Shown here: piece after piece, positions 52,407-60,467 of the stretch | Position numbering within the stretch: the stretch's first letter is position 1 | Layout: every line of letters begins with the position of its first letter | Source: Bacillota bacterium | Lineage (GTDB): Bacteria > Bacillota > Clostridia > Lachnospirales > Anaerotignaceae | NCBI GenBank assembly: GCA_019422105.1 | Contig: JAHZDZ010000004.1 | Span: forward strand, 167,071-231,070 | Length of the DNA stretch: 64,000 bases | Direction: 5' to 3' | Notes under the pieces: model-generated | Databases searched by the model: none | Told to the model about the DNA's origin: nothing | The model's input: only the letters and a program-made list of their open reading frames with translations | Made by a program: the position numbers and the translations under genes

Positions 52407-53243
52407 TTATTTTTCCAAAATAGCGGCAACACTGTCCATCCAATCAAAGGGCAGGTCTTCAATTTCACCTCTGTCACAGGCTTCCGCCACCCTTGGATCT
52501 ATGGGAAGCTTGGCAAGGACCTGCGTATTATGCTTTTTCGCAATCTCATCAATATGGCTCTCTCCGAATATCTTATAATCCCTGCCGTTGTCAGGACATT
52601 TAAAATAAGACATATTTTCTACCAGGCCGAGTATTGGCACATTCATAGCCTCCGCCATTTTTACCGCTTTACCTACAATCATGGAAACCAGCTCCTGAGG
52701 CGAGGTCACGATAACAATACCGTTCACCGGAAGGGACTGAAACACTGTCAGAGGAACATCACCTGTTCCCGGCGGCATATCCACAAACATAAAATCTATA
52801 TCCTTCCAGATTACATCCGTCCAGAACTGCTTTACAGCGCTTGCAATAATTGGACCGCGCCAGATAACGGGATCCGTGTCATTTTCCAGAAGAAGGTTGA
52901 TGGACATAACCTCAATCCCTTTTTTTGTCCTAACCGGCAAAAGTCCGATTTCTGTATTCTCCGCTTTTTCCTTCAGCCCAAAAGCCTTGGGGATAGAGGG
53001 CCCGGTAATATCGGCATCCAGTATGGCACTGTGATATCCTTTTCGATTCATGGCAACAGCCAGCATTGAGGTGACAAGGGATTTTCCAACGCCTCCCTTG
53101 CCGCTGACAACGCCGATTACTTTTTTGATACTGCTCAGCTCATGAGGCTTTTCCGCAAAAATTGCACCTGCTGCTCCTGTATTTTTTCTTTCCGCACAGT
53201 CGCTTTGGCAGCTGTTGCAGTTTCCTCCACACGCTTCACTCAT
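52407..53243 (-). CDS. mrp: Mrp/NBP35-family iron-sulfur cluster carrier ATPase
   Basis: The 278-residue P-loop protein has the deviant Walker A GKGGVGKS (about residue 49), the DADITGPS switch and the MPPGTGD motif. The N-terminus holds Cys residues (CGGNCNSCQSDC), as in NBP35, and a later SYFKC may add a ligand. ApbC/Mrp proteins bind and pass on [4Fe-4S] clusters. The DUF134 regulator gene lies 28 bases upstream, a common pairing in Clostridia. Confidence 0.93.
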   Translation of the reverse strand: MSEACGGNCNSCQSDCAERKNTGAAGAIFAEKPHELSSIKKVIGVVSGKGGVGKSLVTSMLAVAMNRKGYHSAILDADITGPSIPKAFGLKEKAENTEIGLLPVRTKKGIEVMSINLLLENDTDPVIWRGPIIASAVKQFWTDVIWKDIDFMFVDMPPGTGDVPLTVFQSLPVNGIVIVTSPQELVSMIVGKAVKMAEAMNVPILGLVENMSYFKCPDNGRDYKIFGESHIDEIAKKHNTQVLAKLPIDPRVAEACDRGEIEDLPFDWMDSVAAILEK

Positions 53244-53271
53244 GATAATGCCTCCTTCAAAATATTTTAAT

Positions 53272-53640
53272 TTATTTTTCCTGTCTCCGGTTATAGCATT
53301 TTTTCACACCGCACTCACAATTTTCACAGCTGACGCCATACCTTTCACATAGACGGTAATCGCCACCCTCTATATTAATCGCTTTCGCATTCACCAGAGC
53401 ATCGGCTATTTTTGTTCTTGCGCTGTTATAAATTCCCTGCACTGTGGTTCGGGCTATATTCATCTGTTTAGCGCATTCCTCCTGGGTTAAGCTCTCCAAA
53501 TCAATCAGCCTCACCGTTTCATATTCATCAACCGTCAAATGAATGGTGCCGTCCGGCCCTTTTATAGTACAGTCAAGAGGACCAAAATGATTGTTATCCG
53601 GCAGACAGCACACCATTCTCCTTTTCCTCGGCCTGGGCAT
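53272..53640 (-). CDS. DUF134 (UPF0251) DNA-binding protein
   Basis: The 122-residue protein starts MPRPRKRRMV, the family hallmark, and has a sigma-region-4-like helix-turn-helix (TVDEYETVRLIDLESLTQEE, then CAKQMNIARTTVQGIY). The C-terminal third has several Cys (LCERYGVSCENCECGVKKC), a likely metal or cluster site. The ATG at 53640 follows GGGGAGG. It is probably the regulator of its own unit with mrp, through the inverted repeat at 53675-53739. Confidence 0.88.
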   Translation of the reverse strand: MPRPRKRRMVCCLPDNNHFGPLDCTIKGPDGTIHLTVDEYETVRLIDLESLTQEECAKQMNIARTTVQGIYNSARTKIADALVNAKAINIEGGDYRLCERYGVSCENCECGVKKCYNRRQEK

Positions 53641-53674
53641 AGCGTTTCCTCCCCGCTTTAACTGCATTCATTCC

Positions 53675-53739
53675 ATTATTGACATATGCCTTATTCAACG
53701 CTTTTTATTTTAGTATGGAAAAAGGCATATGTCAATAAT
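53675..53739 (-). promoter_or_regulatory. Promoter and 18-bp inverted repeat operator of the DUF134-mrp unit
   Basis: ATTATTGACATATGCCTT (53675-53692) and its exact reverse complement (53722-53739) are 29 bases apart. On the minus strand the promoter is TTGACA (53735-53730), 17 bases, TAAAAT (53712-53707). The right arm contains the -35 and the left arm lies downstream of the start, so a protein holding both arms would block transcription. Each arm contains CATATG. Confidence 0.75.
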
Positions 53740-53785
53740 ATAGTGTATTGTTTTTGAGGAAAAGCATGGTATGATGCCACACCGT

Positions 53786-53816
53786 CAAAAAAAATAGACA
53801 GACCTTTTGGTCTGTC
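53786..53816 (-). terminator. Intrinsic terminator left of the repeat array
   Basis: GACAGACC-TTTT-GGTCTGTC is a perfect 8-bp stem followed on the minus strand by TA and eight U residues. It would stop transcripts that read through the repeats from the FMN-binding gene. Confidence 0.8.
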
Positions 53817-53840
53817 CAAATAGAAATATGAAAAAAGCTT

Positions 53841-54109
53841 CCTGCGGCCTGCCTTTTTGCTGACGCAATAAACTTTCTTATGGAAACGGATTGACCTGAA
53901 CTATAGTCAATCCGTTAAAATAGCCACCCTGCGGCCTGCCTTTTTGCTGACGCAATAAACTTTCTTATGGAAACGGATTGACCTGAACTATAGTCAATCC
54001 GTTAAAATAGCCACCCTGCGGCCTGCCTTTTTGCTGACGCAATAGACTTTCTTATGGAAACGGATTGACCTGAACTACGGTCAATCCGTTAAAATAGCCA
54101 CCCTGCGGC
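53841..54109. repeat. 87-bp tandem repeat array (three units plus a partial fourth)
   Basis: Units start at 53841, 53928, 54015 and a partial one at 54102, each opening with CCTGCGGC. Each full unit contains a perfect 11-bp hairpin, AACGGATTGAC/GTCAATCCGTT, with a ten-base loop. Units 1 and 2 look identical; unit 3 differs at three bases (AATAGACT for AATAAACT and ACTACGG for ACTATAG). No open frame runs through the array. It lies directly after the FMN-binding gene. Confidence 0.92.
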
Positions 54110-54115
54110 TATTTT
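54091..54115 (-). terminator. Terminator overlapping the stop of the FMN-binding gene
   Basis: AAAATAGCC (54091-54099) pairs with GGCTATTTT (54107-54115). The same GGCTATTTT arm is missing from the inner repeats, whose AAAATAGCC is followed by the next unit. Confidence 0.65.
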
Positions 54116-55083
54116 TATTTATTTAGGTTTTGGCTGATGAAATCTGCTGCAATATTTGCTGCATTTACCACCGCGGTAGAGGTCACAGTAGCGCCGGATA
54201 TAGCTTCGACCTCATGAGTCCCCTCTGTCGCCTTTACACCTCTTGCCTGATCAATACAATCCTGTGCAAGCTTTACAAAATTATTGATACTGATACTGAC
54301 GGAGGATATGGCATCAGTTTTTCCATCGTTGTTCATTTCAATTTTCATAGGATCCTGTACTTCCAGAAGTGTGTTTTCCATTTGCTCCGCCTGCTCATGC
54401 CACTTGGGTCCTGTTTCCGTCATATTGTATTCGCCCTTGATAGACAGGTTTTTCTTGCTCTCGCCATCCTGTTTTAATTCATCCCAGTTAACGGAAACAA
54501 TTCTTCCGTCCTTTATGGTAAGCTCAACCTGTGATTTAAAATCGTTAGAATACTCATCGGCCTCTGCCTTGTAGGTTCCATCCTGAAGATTTCCCGCTTC
54601 TTCGGGGTCGCCTGTTCCCTCCGCACCCGCATTTCTCAAAGCAACAGGCAAATTAACGTTACTGAACTGGCCATAAAAGGCTTCCTCTGTGGCAAGAGCG
54701 CCAAGTCCCTCTGTCTCATTGTTGTCCCCAACTCTCAGATTGACAACCTTCTCCCCTTTTTCATCTGTTGCCACATTGACATTCATAGGTCCGCCGTAGC
54801 CGTCTACCGTCATAAAGGCAACATATCCGATAACCTTATCATTTTCGTCCATACAGCGGTAAATTGCGTTGATTTCATCATAGGGGGTAAGCATATCCTC
54901 TGCGTCAACCTTTTCATATTTGTCTGCCGGCAGCAATTCGCTTACGGTCCTCTCCTCTTCCGTTTTATTGTTGCTGTCTGTCCTTCCCTTTCCCATGCCC
55001 CGCATAAAGAAAAAGGCGATAATCAAAACAACAATAATAATCACTACAATCAAAATCGTTTTTCCCTTATTATTTTTATCCAT
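54115..55083 (-). CDS. Membrane-anchored FMN-binding protein with a nested second domain
   Basis: An N-terminal membrane helix (TILIVVIIIVVLIIAFFF) anchors the protein outside the cell. Residues about 45-150 and 285-322 together match the RnfG/NqrC-type FMN-binding domain; the FMN acceptor motif is SGATVTST near residue 300, where FMN is attached to Thr by ApbE. Between them (about 163-275) lies an inserted domain (LQDGTYKAEADEY, VELTIKDGRIVSVNWDEL, DPMKIE) resembling small FMN_bind lipoproteins, but its end reads DAISSVSIS where SGAT would be expected, so it lacks the acceptor. The paralogue at 56035 has no insert. It probably carries electrons at the cell surface; partners are unknown. Confidence 0.85.
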   Translation of the reverse strand: MDKNNKGKTILIVVIIIVVLIIAFFFMRGMGKGRTDSNNKTEEERTVSELLPADKYEKVDAEDMLTPYDEINAIYRCMDENDKVIGYVAFMTVDGYGGPMNVNVATDEKGEKVVNLRVGDNNETEGLGALATEEAFYGQFSNVNLPVALRNAGAEGTGDPEEAGNLQDGTYKAEADEYSNDFKSQVELTIKDGRIVSVNWDELKQDGESKKNLSIKGEYNMTETGPKWHEQAEQMENTLLEVQDPMKIEMNNDGKTDAISSVSISINNFVKLAQDCIDQARGVKATEGTHEVEAISGATVTSTAVVNAANIAADFISQNLNK

Positions 55084-55167
55084 ATATGCCTCCTGAATGA
55101 TTTGAGATTATAAATAAAGAAGTTCTAATCTCATTATTCACATTTCAGATAAAAATATGTAAAAAAT

Positions 55168-55188
55168 AAAAAGCCTGTCAGGCTTTTT
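55168..55188 (-). terminator. Intrinsic terminator of the Rrf2 gene
   Basis: AAAAAGCC-TGTCA-GGCTTTTT precedes the stop of the Rrf2 gene on the plus strand; on the minus strand TATTTTTTA follows. Confidence 0.8.
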
Positions 55189-55189
55189 A

Positions 55190-55624
55190 TTATATATAGT
55201 AATTTAAACCATTTTTTTCATTGTATTCATTCACCAAATCCTCCAGTGTAGTATTATCCACTACGCTGTCTACCGCATCCTTTATCCTCTTCCACAGGCT
55301 TATAGTAGCACAGCTGTAGGACTTGTCGCAGCACTCCTCATTTTCCGCACAGTCCACCGGAGACAGAGAACCCTCCAGCACCCGAAGTATTGAGCCCACT
55401 GTAATCTGTGAAGGCCTGTCTGTCAGAGAATATCCTCCCTGCGCCCCTCGCGCGCTTTTTACAAGCCCCGCCTTTAAAAGTGGATTGATAATCTGTTCCA
55501 GATATTTTTCTGAAATATCCTGATCCACAGCGATTTCTTTTAACGGGATATGACCGTTTTTGTATTTGACCGCCAAATACAGCATCAGCCGAATACCATA
55601 CCTGCCCTTTGTAGAAATTTTCAT
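55190..55624 (-). CDS. Rrf2-family regulator, IscR-like
   Basis: The 144-residue protein starts MKISTKGRYGIRLMLYLA, has the winged helix with ISEKYLEQIINPLLKAGLVKS and the wing GAQGGYSL, and Cys92, Cys98, Cys99 and Cys105, close to the Cys92/98/104 ligands of IscR. It should therefore sense an iron-sulfur cluster, hence iron or redox state. No isc or suf operon is adjacent; instead it lies between two FMN-binding protein genes and close to feoAB. Its own promoter lies at 55663-55691. Confidence 0.9.
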   Translation of the reverse strand: MKISTKGRYGIRLMLYLAVKYKNGHIPLKEIAVDQDISEKYLEQIINPLLKAGLVKSARGAQGGYSLTDRPSQITVGSILRVLEGSLSPVDCAENEECCDKSYSCATISLWKRIKDAVDSVVDNTTLEDLVNEYNEKNGLNYYI

Positions 55625-55662
55625 AAAAACACCCCTCTATTCAATGCCTCTCTTTATCTTAA

Positions 55663-55691
55663 AGTATAGCATAACCGCGAAAACATATCAA
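55663..55691 (-). promoter_or_regulatory. Sigma-A promoter of the Rrf2 gene
   Basis: On the minus strand TTGATA (55691-55686), 17 bases, TATACT (55668-55663), about 40 bases before the start codon. Confidence 0.75.
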
Positions 55692-55714
55692 CATACTATG
55701 ATTCCAAACAGAAC

Positions 55715-55755
55715 AAAAGCCTGTACTGTTTTTGGGGGTGAACAGACAGGCCTTT
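55715..55755. other. Hairpin in the Rrf2-FMN protein intergenic region
   Basis: GCCTGT and CTGTT (55719-55730) pair with AACAG and ACAGGC (55741-55751) with one bulge and a ten-base loop TTTGGGGGTG. It lacks a clear T-run. It may be a weak terminator or an RNA structure; the rest of the 410-base gap holds the two divergent promoters and AT-rich sequence. Confidence 0.4.
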
Positions 55756-55934
55756 GCCCTTTTGCGATAGTAACTTTATTTATTTTACATCATTATAAAC
55801 GGAAAATAAGTTGAAAAGTCTTATAAAAATAAAAATAATAAGTACTTTTTTTAAAAGCATTTTGTCAAAATTGTTCCGCAGCCGTCAAAAAACAATTTTT
55901 ATCAGAAATGTATGTTAAATAAAAAACAAAAATA

Positions 55935-55963
55935 TTGTCACGAAATAACTTCTATGATATACT
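55935..55963 (+). promoter_or_regulatory. Sigma-A promoter of the small FMN-binding protein gene
   Basis: TTGTCA (55935-55940), 17 bases, TATACT (55958-55963), about 70 bases before the ATG. Confidence 0.75.
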
Positions 55964-56034
55964 TTTAAGCGAATATGGTTATGATGTATATAACACAAAA
56001 ATGAAATGAAGTATATTTACAAAGGAGCGTAATC

Positions 56035-56580
56035 ATGAGTCACTTTAACACAAAGGTAGCAGGAACAGTCGTTGTAGGAGCTATTGTTGCTGTAGGGGCT
56101 TTGTATGGCATGCACAGCGTCAGCCTTTCCAGAATGGAAAAAATAAGCACCGCAAAAGCGGGAGACGCCGTAACAGAATTGATTCAGGCAGATATTTATG
56201 AAGAGATTTCCCTCACCGGCCTTCCCGAGGAATATCAGGCTGTAAAAAAAGCCTTCAAGGCCATAGATGAAGGCGGAAACACATTGGGATATATTTCTCT
56301 TTTAAGCGTACCGGGCTACAACGGAAATATGGAGGTAAATGTCTCGACTGACGCATCGGGAGAGAAAATTGTCAATTTACGTATCGGCGCCAACGGAGAA
56401 ACGGAAAATCTGGGTGCAAAGGCGGCGGAAGAACCTTTTTACAGCCAGTTCAGCGGTGTAAGCGCACCTACCGATTTTAATGAGATACAGGCGATTACCG
56501 GTGCTACCATTACATCCACCGCTGTTGTAGACGCAGCAAACCTTGCTTCTGACTTTACCAAAAATGTTTTGCTGAAATAA
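56035..56580 (+). CDS. Membrane-anchored FMN-binding protein (RnfG/NqrC-like domain)
   Basis: The 181-residue protein has one N-terminal membrane helix (VAGTVVVGAIVAVGALYGM) and a single FMN-binding domain. The acceptor motif ITGATITSTAV (about residue 155) should carry covalent FMN. It is a clear paralogue of the protein at 54115: shared blocks include NVSTDASGEKIVNLRIG and EPFYSQFSGV against NVATDEKGEKVVNLRVG and EAFYGQFSNV. No other rnf or nqr genes are present, so it is not part of a local Rnf complex. AAAGGAG precedes the ATG. Confidence 0.88.
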   Translation: MSHFNTKVAGTVVVGAIVAVGALYGMHSVSLSRMEKISTAKAGDAVTELIQADIYEEISLTGLPEEYQAVKKAFKAIDEGGNTLGYISLLSVPGYNGNMEVNVSTDASGEKIVNLRIGANGETENLGAKAAEEPFYSQFSGVSAPTDFNEIQAITGATITSTAVVDAANLASDFTKNVLLK

Positions 56581-56625
56581 TAATTTGAGTAAGCCATTTT
56601 CAAAAGACAATATGATACAAAAGTC

Positions 56626-56667
56626 AAATTTATAGGAACCGCGTAAATACGCGGTTCCTATAAATTT
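56626..56667 (+). terminator. Very stable terminator after the FMN-binding gene
   Basis: A perfect 19-bp stem (56626-56644 with 56649-56667) closes the loop AAAT. It contains GGAACCGCGT at the top and A/T pairs at the base, giving U-runs on both strands. Confidence 0.88.
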
Positions 56668-56777
56668 ATTTCATCCTTACAAAAACAAATGAGTTGGGGC
56701 TATTTCAAGATTTTAAATGGGTTTATCGTCAAACTAAGCCATATCTGAGGACAGGGCTTTCTTTTTTTGAAATAAAA

Positions 56778-56803
56778 CAGAACAGACAAAATTGCCTGCT
56801 CTG
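56778..56803 (-). terminator. Intrinsic terminator of feoAB
   Basis: CAGAACAGAC pairs with GCCTGCTCTG with two mismatches; on the minus strand TTTTATTT follows. Confidence 0.65.
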
Positions 56804-56820
56804 CTCAAATTTTTCTGCTG

Positions 56821-58827
56821 TTAAAAACCGATCAGCCGTCCAATCTGAAATACTAGACAGGCTGCGAGCCATGCAATGGCGCACTGCATTACAACAACAA
56901 CAAAGGCCGACCATCTGGAGTCCATTTCCCTTTTCACCGCTGCAATAGCCGCCACGCAGGGGGTATACAGCAAAGTAAATGTCAAAAAGCTGAATGCCGT
57001 CAGCGGCGTAAATATACCGCTCAGCGTAACTCCAAGATTTGTAACACTGGTTCCTGTCAATACAGCCATTGTGCTTACAACCGCCTCTTTTGCCGTAAAC
57101 CCTGTAATCAGAGCGGTAGACACCCGCCAATCATTGAATCCAATAGGCTTCAGCACAGGACTTATCACCTTTCCAATTGCCGCCAGCAGGCTATGTCCGC
57201 TGTCAGATACGACATTGAACTGATAATCAAAGGTCTGTAAAAACCAGATGACTATTGTAGCCAAAAAAATGACAGTAAAGGCTCTTACAAGGAAATCCTT
57301 CGCTTTATCCCACATCAGTAAAAAAACACTTTTTGCGGAGGGAAAGCGGTAGTTTGGCAGTTCCATAACAAAGGGTACCGGATTACCTCTGTATACCGTT
57401 CCCTTTAAAATAAAGCCACACAGTATACCAATCACAATTCCCATAAAATACAGTAAGATCATAACCAACGCCTGATATTTCGGAAAAAAGGCAGAGGTAA
57501 ATACCGCGTAAATAGGCAGCTTGGCACTACAGCTCATAAAAGGCGTCAACAGTATTGTCATTTTCCTGTCCCTCTCACTGGAAAGGGTTCTGGTCGCCAT
57601 TATAGCCGGAACACTGCACCCAAAGCCGATGAGCATAGGCACAAAGCTTCTTCCTGAAAGTCCTATTTTGCGAAGGAGCTTATCCATGACAAAAGCGACA
57701 CGGGCCATATAGCCGCTGTCTTCCAGTATGGATAGAAAGAAAAACAGTGTTACAATAATTGGCAGAAAACTCAGAACGCTTCCTACGCCCGCAAAAATGC
57801 CATCAATCACAAGACTATGTACAACCGGGTTAAGCCCATACGCGCTCAATGCCCTGTCAGTTATATTCGTAATAAAATCAATTCCGATGCTGAGTAAATC
57901 GCTGAGGGCGGAACCGATGACGCCAAAGGTCATCCAGAATACAAAAAGCATAATACAGAGAAAAATTGGTATGGCAAAGTATTTATGTGTCAAAACATTA
58001 TCGATTTTAATGCTTCGTATATGCTCTTTGCTCTCCTTGCACTTCACCACAGTTCGGGAACAGACGTCCTCAATAAAGGTGTAACGCATATCCGCAAGTG
58101 CTGCGTTCCTGTCCATTTCAACCTCGTGCTCCATCTCCGTCACGCTGTGCTCTACCATGTCTTTTTCGTTTTCATTGAGCCTGAGGGCCTCAAACATGGA
58201 TTCGTCTCCCTCCGCCAGCTTGGTAGCTGCAAAACGGGCGGGGATCTCAATGGCGTCCGCATGATCCTCAATTAAGTGGGTCAAAGCGTGGATACAGCGG
58301 TGAACAGCGCCGGAGCAGAAATCCTGTCTGACCGGCCTCAATTTTTTTTCGGCAGTCTCAATAGCTACATTGATAAGCTCCTCAACGCCCTCATTTTGAG
58401 AGGCACTTATGGGCACAACAGGTATACCAAGTTCCTCGCTTAATTTAGAAACATCTATGGTGCCGCCGTTATTGCGCACCTCGTCCATCATATTCAGGGC
58501 CAAAACCATAGGTATATTAAGCTCTATCAGCTGAAGTGACAAATAAAGGTTTCTTTCAATATTGGTTGCGTCGACAATATTGATAATACCATTCGGTTTT
58601 CCCTTGATTAAAAAATCCCTTGTCACTATTTCCTCGCTGGTATAAGGACGTATGGAGTATATACCCGGCAGGTCCACAACAGTCACATTTTTATGGCCTT
58701 TTATCTCCCCGCTTTTCTGATCTACCGTAACGCCGGGAAAGTTGCCTACATGCTGGTTTGAACCTGTCAGCTGATTAAATAAAGTGGTTTTTCCGCAGTT
58801 TTGGTTGCCAGCCAATGCAAAAATCAT
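56821..58827 (-). CDS. feoB: Ferrous iron transporter FeoB
   Basis: The 668-residue protein has the N-terminal G-protein domain with G1 GNQNCGKTT (canonical GNPNSGKT), G3 DLPGIYS and G4 NMMD, a helical GDI domain (about 170-270), and a membrane domain with two Gate motifs including GFGCSVPAIMATRTL. It imports Fe(II), the form available to anaerobes. The ATG at 58827 overlaps the feoA stop (ATGA) and follows GGAGGTG. Confidence 0.96.
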   Translation of the reverse strand: MIFALAGNQNCGKTTLFNQLTGSNQHVGNFPGVTVDQKSGEIKGHKNVTVVDLPGIYSIRPYTSEEIVTRDFLIKGKPNGIINIVDATNIERNLYLSLQLIELNIPMVLALNMMDEVRNNGGTIDVSKLSEELGIPVVPISASQNEGVEELINVAIETAEKKLRPVRQDFCSGAVHRCIHALTHLIEDHADAIEIPARFAATKLAEGDESMFEALRLNENEKDMVEHSVTEMEHEVEMDRNAALADMRYTFIEDVCSRTVVKCKESKEHIRSIKIDNVLTHKYFAIPIFLCIMLFVFWMTFGVIGSALSDLLSIGIDFITNITDRALSAYGLNPVVHSLVIDGIFAGVGSVLSFLPIIVTLFFFLSILEDSGYMARVAFVMDKLLRKIGLSGRSFVPMLIGFGCSVPAIMATRTLSSERDRKMTILLTPFMSCSAKLPIYAVFTSAFFPKYQALVMILLYFMGIVIGILCGFILKGTVYRGNPVPFVMELPNYRFPSAKSVFLLMWDKAKDFLVRAFTVIFLATIVIWFLQTFDYQFNVVSDSGHSLLAAIGKVISPVLKPIGFNDWRVSTALITGFTAKEAVVSTMAVLTGTSVTNLGVTLSGIFTPLTAFSFLTFTLLYTPCVAAIAAVKREMDSRWSAFVVVVMQCAIAWLAACLVFQIGRLIGF

Positions 58828-59054
58828 GAGTTGCACACCTCCACCTGGATTTTTCTCGCATCATCCAGACGAATGGTAAGCTCATAGCCCCGAAGATGGA
58901 TTTCCATTGGGTCTCCCATGGGCGCAACCTTGCGTACCATAACATTTGCTTTGGGCGTCAGGCCCATATCTAAAAGACGGCAGCGCAAAGCACCTTCTCC
59001 GCCGACAGACAGTATTTTGGCGTTCCGGCCAATCGGCATTTCATCAAGCGTCAT
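58824..59054 (-). CDS. feoA: Ferrous iron transport protein FeoA
   Basis: The 76-residue SH3-like protein has the family blocks LDEMPIGRNAKI, GALRCRLLDMGLTPK and GYELTIRLDDARKI. It assists FeoB. GGAGGGG precedes the ATG. It is translationally coupled to feoB. Confidence 0.94.
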   Translation of the reverse strand: MTLDEMPIGRNAKILSVGGEGALRCRLLDMGLTPKANVMVRKVAPMGDPMEIHLRGYELTIRLDDARKIQVEVCNS

Positions 59055-59149
59055 AAAACCCCTCCTTTGTTAGTCTCAAATAACATCAAATTATAAAAAA
59101 TTCTGAAAAGAAAATCAATTTATCGTTTTATATCAGTTAGAACATTACT

Positions 59150-59177
59150 ATAATACCATAAATGCAGATTTTTGCAA
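59150..59177 (-). promoter_or_regulatory. Candidate feoAB promoter
   Basis: On the minus strand TTGCAA (59177-59172), 16 bases, TATTAT (59155-59150). I could not find a Fur box. Confidence 0.45.
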
Positions 59178-59211
59178 CGGATATCGATTCCCTTTTTTAC
59201 GGCACAAAAAA

Positions 59212-59228
59212 AGCCCGAATACCGGGCT
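59212..59228 (-). terminator. Intrinsic terminator of the cfa gene
   Basis: AGCCCG-AATAC-CGGGCT, followed on the minus strand by seven U residues. Confidence 0.85.
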
Positions 59229-59279
59229 GTAAAAATAACAGGCATACCATCAGTGAAAAAACCGAAATGCGGTAATTTC

Positions 59280-60446
59280 TCAGTACCATCTTGTCATGGG
59301 AAGTGTATTATTGACACCCTTTGTCATCAATATCTGATGCAAATCTATAATACCGTTTTGGAATGTAGCCGCGCAGGAGCAAAGATATAAATCCCACATA
59401 CGAGTAAATTCTGCTCCCATCATCTCCTCAATCTCGCCCCTGTGGCCGTTGAAGTTTTTATCCCAGCACAGCAGTGTTTTATTGTAATGCCTCCTCAGGC
59501 TTTCAACATCCAAAACAAAAAAATTATCCTCGGCGGCAAGAGAAATCATTTCCCTCAGACTTGGCACCACACCGCCGGGGAAAATATATTTTTTGATCCA
59601 GGGATCCCCAGGGTATTCCTTGAGGGCACTGATAAAATGAAGCAGAAACATTCCGCCTGGTTTCAGTACAGATTCCACATTGTGCATAAAAAGCTCGTAG
59701 TTTTTACGCCCCACATGCTCTACCATACCAACACTCACCACTCTGTCAAAAGAAAGACCGCTTTTTTCCAAATCCCTGTAGTCCATCAATGCCACATCAA
59801 GCTGGGAGGAAAGTCCTTCCTCCTCTATTCTGTCACGAAAGCCCTTATATTGTTCCTCACTTAATGTAATTCCCAAACCCTTTATGCCATATTTTTTTGC
59901 GGCCTCAATGAGAAGAAAGCCCCAGCCGCAGCCAATATCCAATAGACGCATATCTTTTTCCAGACAGAGCTTTTTCAGTATTCTGTCTGTTTTATTTACC
60001 TGCGCCTCAAAAAGTGTATTATCCTCCCTATCAAAATACCCGCAGGAATAGTTCATTGTCTCATCCAGCCATAATTTATAAAAATCGTTTCCAATATCAT
60101 AGTGGGAGGAAACCTCTTTTTTCTGATTTTTCTGGTTAAGCGGCGTGAAAATTAACTTTTTCAGCGCCTTTTTATCCACGGCAAACTGTTGCATCTGTCC
60201 CAGGAAATAATACAGCGCCTCATATAAATCACCTTCTATTTCGATATCGCCCCTCATATAAGCCTCTCCCAGGGCTAAAGAGGTGCTTGCCATCAGCTCC
60301 GACAGCTCAGGTTCCCTGTGAAACGTGACCTTAAAACGAGGCTTTCCCTCGCCTATCAGATAGTCCTTATCCTCCAGTCTTACGAAAAAGGGGTTGGCGT
60401 CAAACTTTTCCAAAAATTTAATCAATGCACTTTTAACCAAAAGCAT
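59280..60446 (-). CDS. cfa: Cyclopropane-fatty-acyl-phospholipid synthase
   Basis: The 388-residue SAM-dependent methyltransferase adds a methylene bridge to unsaturated acyl chains of membrane phospholipids. It shows the substrate region SHYDIGNDFYKLWLDETMNYSCGYF, the SAM motif LLDIGCGWGFLLIEA (about residue 170), the bicarbonate-site VVSVGMVEHVG, and YIFPGGVVPSL. The ATG at 60446 is preferred over a TTG 21 bases upstream, with AAAGG in front. It is a single-gene unit. Confidence 0.92.
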   Translation of the reverse strand: MLLVKSALIKFLEKFDANPFFVRLEDKDYLIGEGKPRFKVTFHREPELSELMASTSLALGEAYMRGDIEIEGDLYEALYYFLGQMQQFAVDKKALKKLIFTPLNQKNQKKEVSSHYDIGNDFYKLWLDETMNYSCGYFDREDNTLFEAQVNKTDRILKKLCLEKDMRLLDIGCGWGFLLIEAAKKYGIKGLGITLSEEQYKGFRDRIEEEGLSSQLDVALMDYRDLEKSGLSFDRVVSVGMVEHVGRKNYELFMHNVESVLKPGGMFLLHFISALKEYPGDPWIKKYIFPGGVVPSLREMISLAAEDNFFVLDVESLRRHYNKTLLCWDKNFNGHRGEIEEMMGAEFTRMWDLYLCSCAATFQNGIIDLHQILMTKGVNNTLPMTRWY

Positions 60447-60467
60447 GCTGTCACAGCCTTTCTTCAA

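Noticed and set aside
53841..54109. CRISPR-like array
   Set aside because: The 87-bp units are contiguous without unique spacers, and each contains an 11-bp hairpin with a long loop; no cas genes are present.
56035..56580. Start of an Rnf or Nqr complex operon
   Set aside because: The FMN-binding domain resembles RnfG/NqrC, but it is a single gene closed by a strong terminator and no other complex subunits are nearby.
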